Assembly: GCA_044450785.1 (NCBI GenBank)
Contig: JBIOJM010000056.1
Span: 1-38,908 of the forward strand
DNA from: JBIOJM01 sp044450785
GTDB lineage: Bacteria > Planctomycetota > Planctomycetia > Isosphaerales > Isosphaeraceae
DNA: 38,908 nt
Direction of reading: 5' to 3'
Shown: in pieces, positions 23,186-30,986 of the stretch
How positions within the stretch are numbered: position 1 is the stretch's first letter
How the letters are laid out: every line of letters begins with the position of its first letter
Position numbers and translations under genes: made by a program
Notes under the pieces: model-generated
What the model saw: only the letters and a program-made list of their open reading frames with translations
Database searches by the model: none
What the model was told of the DNA's origin: nothing

Positions 23186-25609
23186 CTAAGGTTGGCTCTG
23201 TGGCAGGCCCTCGACAGCCTGCGTTCTCCTTCGGTTGGGGGCACGGAGCAGCAGCGGGTTCTCGCGCACGATCCGAACCTCGCCTACCGGATCGAGTCCT
23301 TCCGGGATCCCACCTCGATCAAAGGAGTAGCGGTACATGAGCGGAACCCGGGAAGGTATCATCAGCGTGAAGTCGCCATCTCCATCGGTCACCGCAGCAC
23401 CGTACTGGCGATTCCCCGACGCAGCCCGGGCAGAGACCGAAACGTTAGCTATCGGCTGGTCTGCGGTATCCACCAGCCGTCCCTGGACCGTGACGCCGCG
23501 CACAACGTCGATCGGCGGCAGTTCGAACGCGTCGACTCCGGCTGGCACGCGATGCCGCTCTGACGAGGGGTCGTCGCCGACCTGTACGAAGGAATCCGGC
23601 GTGGACACCAGCTGCATCGTCACATCGCCGGGCAGGGTGTTGACTTCGAAACGTCCCTGGGAGTTGCTCACCGCTCGTCTACCCAACTTCGGTGCGCCAG
23701 TCCCGATCAAGATCTCTGCCCCTGCGACCGGGTCACCGGTACCGCGGGAGCGGATCGCCCCGCGTACGCGGACAGTTCTGTCCAGACGAATCTCGACGCG
23801 AGTGATCGCGTCACCCTCGACCTCGACATCAGTAACCCGCGGCAGTACCGGCAGCGCCGGGTCCACCGTGACCCGGAACCGCGCGTGTCCCGCGGCGATC
23901 GCGGGGACCAGAAAGAGGCCGTCGGCCCTTGAGACAACCTCTGCGGTCCCCTCGGTGTCACGCCGGTCCCGATCACCGGTTGTGGTCATGGAGATCTTGA
24001 CGCCCCGCGTCCATTCGGGCCGATCGGCGACAATGCGGCCGAAGATGCGTCCTGTGGACCGGAGATGAATCTCACGCGGTGGACGACCCGTGGGAGGTTC
24101 CTGGAGCCACAAGTGCTGAACGCCCAAGGTCGTGGTCGCAATCTGCACCGAGCGAAAAGCCGCGTATGGCAAGGCGCCAAGCCGGGCGCGACCGTCGGCG
24201 CCGGTGACCGCCTGCAGGACGGGCAGAATATACTCGGGAGCGGAGCTGTAGGTCAGGTTGATCGGCGTCTTGACCCCGCGGGGCTCAACCATAGCCCCAG
24301 CGACGGGTTTGCCCTCGGGATCCAGGACCAGAAACTCGGTGTCGGCCAACGACCGAAGGATCATGTCGACGGATTGCGCCTTGGTGGCTAGCGCGTATCC
24401 GGCATTGGCCATGGCCATTTGGTGACCCGGGGCGTGGGCCCAGATGAGCCCCACGAGCCCGAACCGGCGATCTTCCAACTTTGGGAGCCAGCCTTCGGGA
24501 ACAGGCATCAGATAACGGCCTTGACCATCAGTGGTGCCGTGGCCGACTGGCCATTCCGTTCCGGTGCCCTTCACATTGTCATGGAGGCTGACCTGCGTCC
24601 AGATGTAGGCGCCAGCGATGGGGCGACCCTGGTCGTCACGAACGCGGACGGTGACCGTGTCGGCTGGCCTAGCGGTTTCCTCAACCTCGGCGGTCAGTCC
24701 GTAAAGGGTCAGGGGCAGGCCCATGGCTAGGACGGCCACTAGGCCGGCCGCGTTTCGCAGTCGATTCCAAAAAAGGGTTTTCAGGACACATTGAGCCAGT
24801 CCGACTGTCGATGACGCGAGGCCGTCCATCCGGGCGGCCACGAACTGGACCGATGCCCGCGCGGTCGATTCCGACAGACCCGCCCGCAGCATTCTGTTCA
24901 CCGGCGTCATAGCGGCGGCGGCTGCGGACCCGGGGTGCTCGCCGCCCGCGAGCCAGACTGCCAGCAGGCCGGTCCCCGGCGCCAGCCCGCGCCCGAGTAG
25001 CCGCAGGCGCAACTTCGCCTTACCACGCTGGAGCCGGGTTTGCAGCGTCCGCAGCCGGCAGCCGAGGGTCCGCGCCGCCTCTTCGTGACTCTGGCCCTCG
25101 AGGTAGCACAGGACGATCGGTGCCCGATAACGCTCGGGCAGCCGTGCGATCTCTTCATACAGCTCGGGCATGAGCTCGCGGGGACCCTCCGGCTCACGGA
25201 TGGCTTCGTGGCGAGCCTGCTCGGCGACGACGCGCTCCAGCAGTCGGCGACGTCGCGCTTCAACCCGCGCTCGCGCAGCAACTCGGCCGGCGACTCCGTA
25301 AAGCCAGCTTGCAACCGCCTCGCGGTCGCGGATCGAGGCCGCGCGCCGGGCCAGCACCAGGAACGTCGCCTGAAACGCGTCATCCGCATCATGGTGATCG
25401 TTTATCAGCGATCGGAAGAGCCGTCGCACCATCGGCCCGTGCCGCTTGACCAGGGCCTCAAACGCGACCTCCGCATTCGCCTCATCACCGTTGCCATGGC
25501 GGGCCAAAAACAGATCAAGAAGCTGCCGATCCGTTAAGCCGCACAGCGACCCTGTCTCGAACAATAGGCGCGTGTGCTTCCAGCTTGCGTTCGTGGATGT
25601 GCGTGCCAT
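23186..25609 (-). CDS. ECF sigma factor fused to membrane and CarboxypepD_reg domains
   Basis: An 807-residue fusion. Sigma-70 region 2 lies at about residues 25-100 (FEALVKRHGPMVRRLFRSL, DADDAFQATFLVLARRA) and region 4 at about 150-210 (ELYEEIARLPERYRAPIVL, EEAARTLGCRLRTLQTRLQR). A linker and a transmembrane helix (about 290-312, GLVAVLAMGLPLTLYGL) follow. The rest is a series of four or so carboxypeptidase-regulatory-like beta domains (VRVRDDQGRPIAGAYIW, FLVLDPEGKPVAGAMVE, TGDPVAGAEILIGTG, TADQPIANVSVSARAA). Such membrane-bound ECF fusions are known from planctomycetes. I place the start at ATG 25609 (MARTSTNASWK) with GGAG upstream. An extracytoplasmic signal could be passed directly to the sigma domain; no separate anti-sigma is adjacent. 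Confidence 0.9.
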   Translation of the reverse strand: MARTSTNASWKHTRLLFETGSLCGLTDRQLLDLFLARHGNGDEANAEVAFEALVKRHGPMVRRLFRSLINDHHDADDAFQATFLVLARRAASIRDREAVASWLYGVAGRVAARARVEARRRRLLERVVAEQARHEAIREPEGPRELMPELYEEIARLPERYRAPIVLCYLEGQSHEEAARTLGCRLRTLQTRLQRGKAKLRLRLLGRGLAPGTGLLAVWLAGGEHPGSAAAAAMTPVNRMLRAGLSESTARASVQFVAARMDGLASSTVGLAQCVLKTLFWNRLRNAAGLVAVLAMGLPLTLYGLTAEVEETARPADTVTVRVRDDQGRPIAGAYIWTQVSLHDNVKGTGTEWPVGHGTTDGQGRYLMPVPEGWLPKLEDRRFGLVGLIWAHAPGHQMAMANAGYALATKAQSVDMILRSLADTEFLVLDPEGKPVAGAMVEPRGVKTPINLTYSSAPEYILPVLQAVTGADGRARLGALPYAAFRSVQIATTTLGVQHLWLQEPPTGRPPREIHLRSTGRIFGRIVADRPEWTRGVKISMTTTGDRDRRDTEGTAEVVSRADGLFLVPAIAAGHARFRVTVDPALPVLPRVTDVEVEGDAITRVEIRLDRTVRVRGAIRSRGTGDPVAGAEILIGTGAPKLGRRAVSNSQGRFEVNTLPGDVTMQLVSTPDSFVQVGDDPSSERHRVPAGVDAFELPPIDVVRGVTVQGRLVDTADQPIANVSVSARAASGNRQYGAAVTDGDGDFTLMIPSRVPLMYRYSFDRGGIPEGLDPVGEVRIVRENPLLLRAPNRRRTQAVEGLPQSQP

Positions 25610-25725
25610 ACGCTTGGCGCTCCAATGGACTCGATCCAGACTCGTCCCAATCTTCGACCTACCCAGTAGTCCCGGCCCGACGACCATTCTACGCCAATTT
25701 TCTTTTCGTAAATCCGAATCGACCG

Positions 25726-25842
25726 GAAAAGGAGACAGCCACCAAATATGAGGAATGTACAGAATTTAGAGAGGAAATGGCCACGAAATCCGTTCATCGC
25801 GCACAGTGTGTTTTACCAGATTTTGGTGGCTGGCGCCTTTTC
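25726..25842 (+). mobile_element. 117-bp MITE-like element, copy 2
   Basis: Same length, orientation and interior as the element at 18383-18499, with a handful of differences (for example GGAGACAGCC against GGTGACAGCC near the left end, and GGCGCC against GGCACC near the right end). It lies about 120 bases upstream of the ECF fusion gene start and could affect its promoter. Confidence 0.85.
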
Positions 25843-25912
25843 CTCGTCCTTTCGAGGAATCGAAAATGGGAAATGTGAAACGCGGCCGCTCGCCCTGTTC
25901 CGCAGTGCGAGG

Positions 25913-26104
25913 CTAGAGCGCCGCCCATCGCTGACGAAGGGGATGGATCATGTACAGCCGGTCGTGGGCAACCCACTTGCCGGCGTCTGGGTCGTTGGAC
26001 TCGGACCAGGCGTCGACGAGGCGATAGCTCGTGACGGGGATCCGATAGCAAGGGGTCAAGAAACAACGAACTTGGTCGAGCCGTCGGATCGTGATATCTT
26101 CAGA
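25913..26104 (-). pseudogene. Possible gene fragment, 60 codons
   Basis: On the minus strand a frame from about 26104 to a stop at 25913 reads DITIRRLDQVRCF, CYRIPVTSYRLVDAW, WVAHDRLYMIHPLRQRWAAL. The second half has strong GC in third positions, like the real genes around it. There is no start codon except a Met close to the end, and I do not recognise a family. It may be the tail of a gene cut off by rearrangement near the inverted-repeat element, or a chance frame. Confidence 0.28.
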
Positions 26105-26313
26105 GGGTGGCCTTCGCCGCGACTATGAACGTTTGACACCCGCTCGAATGAGGTGGCTCAGTTAGGTCCGATCTGCAAAGGGTGAACATGCCCCACGGAT
26201 CAATGAACTTTTGTAGGTCGAATCAGGACTTACGTCAAATTGTCAGTGTAAAGCCTGGACTAGAGACGGCGATTGACAGTCAACCCTCCAATTCACGTTA
26301 GGCGGCGGACACC

Positions 26314-26703
26314 ATGGGCGACCTTGACGCCAACATAGTGGCCGACGCCGCACGGCGTTACACCGGCCTGCGACGTCGGTGCTGGCGGTCCTTACTCGTC
26401 GGCATTCCTCTCATCAGCGGTGCGGGTCTGTTCGGCATGTTCGAGGGAGAGTTTGGCCCGCTACTCAATCCGGTCATCGGCCGCGTTCTGGTAGTTTCAG
26501 TGGTCGCTGGGTTTCTCACGTGCTGGGTCGGCGGTGTCGTCACGTGGTCCTCTCTCATGCGGTTTCGCTGCCCTCGGTGTGGCAAGCGGTTTATCCTGTC
26601 GTGGTACAGCAGTTGGCCAACCAATCGGTGCAAGCATTGCCAGCTTGATCTCGGTCCGGTGGCCGTGGCCACCGCAATGCCACCCCCTGTATTGGACCTA
26701 TGA
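26314..26703 (+). CDS. Small membrane protein with zinc ribbon
   Basis: A 129-residue protein of unknown function. Two hydrophobic helices (about residues 26-46 and 57-80: SLLVGIPLISGAGLFGMF and VLVVSVVAGFLTCWVGGVV) are followed by a zinc-ribbon with CPRCGKRF and CKHCQLD. The arrangement of membrane helices plus a C-terminal CxxC pair is common among unassigned planctomycete proteins. ATG 26314 is the only sensible start, with weak ribosome-site sequence (GGCGGCGG) before it. The next gene lies 139 bases on, same strand. Confidence 0.65.
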   Translation: MGDLDANIVADAARRYTGLRRRCWRSLLVGIPLISGAGLFGMFEGEFGPLLNPVIGRVLVVSVVAGFLTCWVGGVVTWSSLMRFRCPRCGKRFILSWYSSWPTNRCKHCQLDLGPVAVATAMPPPVLDL

Positions 26704-26842
26704 GTTGACCAGCGACAGCCGGAATGAGTGGAACGCCTGATTTATAGTTGGCTTGGACACTCGGGCGTGGGACGATTAGTGAACGCGGAATCGGTGGCCG
26801 TGAAGCGAAGACCGACGGTTTACCTCAACGGGGAGGTTTCCT

Positions 26843-27181
26843 ATGGACGGTAGCATGGTCGGCCTGGTCGGCGGAATCGCCGGGGGAGTGCTCGGCGTCA
26901 TGGGAGGTATTGTCGGCACATACTTCAGCATCAAGAACACGAAGGGCCCCAAGGAGCGGGCCTTTACGTTCCGGGCAGCAGCCCTCTGTTGGCTTGGGGG
27001 CTCAGCCTTCCTGGCTTGCCTCTTCCTGCTGCGCCTTTACTGGTGGGGTTCGCTGCTCTGGGTCGGCTATCTGCCGCTGCTGTTCTGGTTCATCAGATGG
27101 GCGAATGAGGCACAGGCCGGTGCCAGGGTCGAGGACATGACCCAGGCCGATCTGCCAGGCCGCCAAGCAGGTGGTGTGTAA
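26843..27181 (+). CDS. Small glycine-zipper membrane protein
   Basis: A 112-residue protein of unknown function. A glycine-rich first helix (GLVGGIAGGVLGVMGGIVGT) is followed by a basic loop (FSIKNTKGPKERAF) and two more helices (LCWLGGSAFLACLFLLRLYW and WVGYLPLLFWFI). ATG 26843 has a good ribosome site, GGGAGG, 6 bases before it. Three-helix proteins of this build recur in planctomycetes but have no assigned role that I know. Confidence 0.75.
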   Translation: MDGSMVGLVGGIAGGVLGVMGGIVGTYFSIKNTKGPKERAFTFRAAALCWLGGSAFLACLFLLRLYWWGSLLWVGYLPLLFWFIRWANEAQAGARVEDMTQADLPGRQAGGV

Positions 27182-27203
27182 CCCTTCAACTATAATCGAG
27201 GCT

Positions 27204-27434
27204 TTACAGGGACCCCTGGTTCGCCTCAACGATCGTTCGCCAGAACGGCCGCCCTGCACGATCGTCGTTTTTTTTGCTCCATTGCAATCGAAACCCCGTG
27301 ATGTTCGAGAGCGGACTCACGCCGCGGTCGGCGACGATGCCACGGACGAGGTTGCCGTATTCGCCGTGAAATACGACATCATCGCCGACCTCGGCACAAT
27401 CGCCGGGCTCGACGAAACTGCTTCTGGACGGCAT
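27204..27434 (-). CDS. Small hypothetical protein
   Basis: A possible 76-residue protein (MPSRSSFVEPGDCAEVGDDV). It is mostly beta-like in character, with DVVFHGEYGNLVRGIVADRG resembling a small barrel strand pair. ATG 27434 has GGAG eight bases upstream, which is the main reason I list it. No family recognised. Low-complexity frames overlap on the other strand, so it could still be a chance frame. Confidence 0.4.
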   Translation of the reverse strand: MPSRSSFVEPGDCAEVGDDVVFHGEYGNLVRGIVADRGVSPLSNITGFRLQWSKKNDDRAGRPFWRTIVEANQGSL

Positions 27435-27716
27435 GGGATTCACTCCAGTTCCTCCGGCGATCATCCTGCTCCTGAACGTGGTTCGCTGTCACCGAATGGA
27501 CGTGCACATGCACTTCTGATAGCCGATCGCCCCGATCAGTTCTTCCTCGCCGGCTTATTCCAGTTTTCTGTTCCAAGGCTGATCGTGTTGGCGAAGTCCT
27601 CGGGCCGGCTGGCGAACGCGGATCTGGGCGAGGTGGGACACCTCGCAAGGCGGCGGGCCGGGGGAGTGGACGATCGAGTCGAATTCGCCGACCGTAACTG
27701 ATGGGGCTGGGACCCC

Positions 27717-28625
27717 CTACGAGAGAAACAGGCGGAGGAGAGGGACGACCAATCCGGCCGCGAGCCAGTAGATCCCCAGGCATCGCCCGGCCCGATCGAT
27801 CCAACTCGGCTCCGGACGCCACCTCCGGTCGAAAATCAGGACCGACCAGATCCCCGCCACGGCCGCCGCAAGCGGCAGCGGCTCCACGACGCGAAGGGCC
27901 GCGACCGAGAAGACGTCGTGCGGGGCCGAAGGGCTGATGAACGCGATATCCCAGGCCAACCACGAATTCAACAGCGATGCAGCCGACACCGCTAAGCAGG
28001 CCGCCAATCCTGGCGGATCGAACCGGCGCCGTCGTGACGGGCGCGGGCCGATGACCCTCAGGGCCACCAGCGTCCAAGTGATCGACAACGCGACCACCGA
28101 GCTGCCGCAAAGGATCGGCCAGGGGACATTTTGCTCCCAAAGCCCCAGCTCCACGATGTAGCCGAGAGCAAACGCCGCCGAGAGGGTCGTGATGTCGAAG
28201 ATCGTGAGACGTCCTCCCCACCTTCGTCCCTTCAGACCGATCAGGCATCCCAGGAGGGAGCGGCATCCCGGACAGATGACGGTTTTCCCGCGATGTTGCT
28301 CGGTCAGCAGGAGGACTTGGCCGCAATCGGAACATGCGAATTTTCTGATGACACCGCCTCGGTCTTGCCAGGGATCGCCACAGGCCGGGCATAGGCCCCG
28401 ATCTCCGTCCGGCGAAGGAACCATCGGCCCCTCGTATCCGCAGGCAACACAAACCGGGTCCCGAGCAGCCGACGGCGGCTCTGAAGGAGTCGAGGTGACC
28501 ACCCAGGAGGCGATCAACTCTTCGGCCGCAGGGAGAGGTGGGTTCACGAAGCCGCATGCCCGGCATGACACGTCGGTGTCGGCCCATTCGGCTCCGCAGG
28601 CTGCACAGGTGACCTGGCTTAGCAT
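27717..28625 (-). CDS. Zinc-ribbon multi-pass membrane protein
   Basis: A 302-residue protein of unknown function. Its cytoplasmic N-terminal half has four zinc-ribbon pairs: CAACGAEWADTDVSCRACG, CVACGYEG with CPACGDPW, and CSDCGQVL with CPGC. The second half has five or six membrane helices (for example TTLSAAFALGYIVELGLW, PWPILCGSSVVALSITWTLV, PLPLAAAVAGIWSVLIF, GIYWLAAGLVVPLLRLFL). ATG 28625 has GAGGAG close upstream, better than the start ten codons earlier. This layout is frequent among planctomycete proteins that lack assigned functions. It is divergent from the CHAT operon and has no obvious partner. Confidence 0.78.
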   Translation of the reverse strand: MLSQVTCAACGAEWADTDVSCRACGFVNPPLPAAEELIASWVVTSTPSEPPSAARDPVCVACGYEGPMVPSPDGDRGLCPACGDPWQDRGGVIRKFACSDCGQVLLLTEQHRGKTVICPGCRSLLGCLIGLKGRRWGGRLTIFDITTLSAAFALGYIVELGLWEQNVPWPILCGSSVVALSITWTLVALRVIGPRPSRRRRFDPPGLAACLAVSAASLLNSWLAWDIAFISPSAPHDVFSVAALRVVEPLPLAAAVAGIWSVLIFDRRWRPEPSWIDRAGRCLGIYWLAAGLVVPLLRLFLS

Positions 28626-28901
28626 GACCTGCTCCTCAAGGTGAAGATGGGTCATTGCCTATCTTACATGTGTAACACTTTGCCGACAAGCCGATCTCGC
28701 TCCAATGGCGTAACCCCGATGCTGGTCCACCGGCCAGTTGCGGTCGTCTTCGCGCCGAACCGGCTTGAGCGACGGGGAATCGCTCCGTGATTTGCCTCGA
28801 TCCCCAGCGGGTAGCCGGTCGGCCTGTGGGCGAGGAGCGTAAGATCGCTCAGCCGTTCCGCCCGAATTCGCCAACAGCATCCAAGACTACTCATGCCCCA
28901 A

Positions 28902-28966
28902 GGAAAGGTGCCAGCCACCAAAATTGCGTAAAACACACTGTGTACGATGAACGGATTTCGTGGCCG
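28902..28966 (-). mobile_element. Truncated copy of the 117-bp element
   Basis: Matches the reverse complement of the element at 18383-18499 from its right end (GGAAAGGTGCCAGCCACCAA) through GATTTCGTGGCC, then the similarity stops. About half of the element and one terminal repeat are missing. Confidence 0.75.
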
Positions 28967-29454
28967 TCATCGAGCCACTCACGATGCTTCCTTGCCCTGG
29001 GGCGGCGCCTTGGCCTGCCGGTGCGCCCGGCCGCGTACATCGGTGTACACATGCTGGAAAAACGCTCGAATAGTCCAACTTAGTCCAACGCCCGTAACGC
29101 CTTCCAGGCTGCCCAACTGGATCCACATGTCATTTAGGCGCAGTGAGATCCGATCAAACCATCGCATCTCCGAGTAACCAAAAACCTGGTTGGACTACCC
29201 CCCGCGTTTGTCCAACGACGATTTCCCACCGATGTTCACCTATCTGATTCATCCTTCATCTTTCCGCCTTCATCCTGACAAGGCATCGCCCCTCAAAATC
29301 CGCATCCATGGCGTCTCCATGATTTTCCACAGAACCGGCGAAAAGCGTCTCGTTTCCATCACGAGCACAAAACCTCCGAGAACCGTCGAGTCGCCACACG
29401 TAAGTGTGAGTGACATAGAGAGTTGCTCCGACGAGCTGATTCACGGAGCCCCGG

Positions 29455-29525
29455 ACGCAGCTCAAATCCACGCGACGGTGTGACGCATTTGGACGCATTT
29501 GGCGCGTGAAAACACGCTCGTGTGT
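29455..29525. repeat. Diverged intergenic repeat, copy B
   Basis: Begins CGCAGCTCAAATCC and ends GCTCGTGTG, with the unit GACGCATTTG twice in tandem. It is similar to 5424-5490. It lies about 220 bases before the CHAT protease gene, on the same strand orientation relative to the downstream operon as copy A is to the nitrate cluster. Confidence 0.4.
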
Positions 29526-29748
29526 AGTCTGTCTGTGAAGGAGTACCGGGCCGTGTCGTGAATTCATCAGAAAACAGCGCAACATCAAACCGCGCAAGCG
29601 AGGGGTTTTCGATTATGCTGAACGGGTTGAAGATCCCTCGCTGGCGCGTCGGGTTAGCGTGCGGGAACTGCCCCGCAGGGGCCACGCCGGGCCGAAGCCC
29701 GGGTGGAAGTTCACACAGCCCGGTTGCCGGGCGGAACGGAGCGTCGGG

Positions 29749-30970
29749 ATGGCGGAGTACGCGGATCTGGAGATCGGCATCCACCGCTGGGACCCGGTGA
29801 ATTACGCGATCGACCTGCGGTTCCTCGCTCCCAAGCAGGACGCGGAGGACCGGCTGCTGGACAAGGGACCGGCCCTGATCGCCTTTGACCCCGAAGCGCT
29901 CAAAGCTCTGCCCGACGACCCGGCGGAGTATGGCCGTGCGCTCACCCGCTCGTTGTTCGCCACCGAGGCGCTCCGCTCGGCCTTCAGAACTGCGAGGGCC
30001 CGCGCCGGCGAGGCCCTGCTGCGGTTCCGCATCTTCGTCGGCCCGTCGGCCCCCGAGCTGCACGAGCTCAAGTGGGAAACGCTCCTCGACCCCGACGATC
30101 CGTGGGTCAAGGACGCGCCCGCCGCGGCCTCCCCGGCAAGCGGCGCGGCCGCCTCCGCCGCGCCTCCGGCGTTCCTGGCCACGAACCAGCGGATTCCGTT
30201 CTCGCGCTTCCTCACGGCGGTGAACTTCCGGTCGATCCCGCCCCGGACCGACGACGTTTTCCGGGTCCTGGCCGTGATCGCCAATCCCGTCGAAATCTCG
30301 CGATTCAAGGTTGACGGCGTCGCGCTCGCGCCGGTCGACGTCGACCGAGAGCTGAGCATCCTCAAGGCGTCGAGCGCACCCCGTGAGGGCCGCGACGTTC
30401 GACTCACGACCCTCGCCTCCGGCGGTCAGGCGAGCCTCAAGTCGCTGATCGAGCGGCTGCGTCAGGGGGACCCCGACCACCGCCAGCCCTACGACATGCT
30501 CTACATCGTCGCACACGGCACCCTCCGGTCGGGCGTGCCGGTGATTTTTTTCGAGGATGACAGCGGCGCGGTCGACCCGGTTTACGGCAAGGTGCTGGTC
30601 GACCGGATCAAGGACCTGGCACAACTGCCCCGGGTCGTCGTGCTTGTTTCGTGCCAGAGTGCCGGCGATGGCGGTGAGGCCCGCGGCAGCGACTCGAAGG
30701 GAGTGCTCGCCGCGCTCGGGCCGAGCCTGGCTGACGCCGGTGTGCCAGCCGTGCTGGCGATGCTCGGCAGCGTGTCGATGGCCACCATGGTCGAGTTCCT
30801 CCCGGTCTTCTTGGACACACTCCAGAATGACGGCCAGGTCGACGTCGCGGTCGCCGCCGGGCGGGGCCGCGTCCGAAACCGGTTCGACGCCTGGATGCCC
30901 GTCCTTTTCTCACCTCGGCGAGCTTCACGGGAAGTGGCAGGCGCGGGTGAAGGCGCACCTACCGGTCTGA
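29749..30970 (+). CDS. CHAT-domain (caspase-like) protease, frameshifted near end
   Basis: About 407 codons. ATG 29749 (MAEYADLEIGIHRW) has GGAG before it; the frame upstream is repeat DNA. The N-terminal part has the pattern seen before CHAT domains (EYGRALTRSLFATEALRSAF, LRFRIFVGPSAPELHELKWE). The protease dyad is His256 in DMLYIVAHGTLRSG and Cys302 in RVVVLVSCQSAGDGG; a closing motif VPAVLAMLGSVSMATMVEF is also typical. At about 30905-30912 the frame breaks: one missing base restores HLGELHGKWQARVKAHLPV and the stop at 30970, 16 bases before the next gene. In the unshifted frame the protein runs on to 31206 over the next gene with basic low-complexity residues. First gene of the operon; probably a processing or killing protease controlled by the STAND protein. 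Confidence 0.82.
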
Positions 30971-30986
30971 ACCGAGGGACGAAACG

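Larger units (their letters stand above)
28626..29748. other. Intergenic region before the CHAT/STAND operon
   Basis: About 1.1 kb with no convincing gene. It holds the truncated inverted-repeat element (28902-28966), a copy of TAGTCCAAC near 29081 facing GTTGGACTA at 29190, the diverged repeat B (29455-29525), and GC-rich palindromic sequence at 29630-29730 just before the CHAT start. A minus-strand frame at 28664-28860 ends GRWTSIGVTPLERDRLVGKV and may be a relic of a mobile-element protein, but I cannot name it. Confidence 0.5.

Noticed and set aside
26160..26320. GTTAGGC at 26298 resembling an integron attC core before a small gene
   Set aside because: No matching inverse core or palindromic arms lie within the expected distance, and the neighbouring small genes lack similar sites. 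No integron integrase is in the window.
28664..28936. Minus-strand frame of 90 codons before the truncated element
   Set aside because: Its first third is read from the inverted-repeat element. The rest vaguely resembles a mobile-element relic but I could not assign a family, so I list it only as part of the intergenic region.
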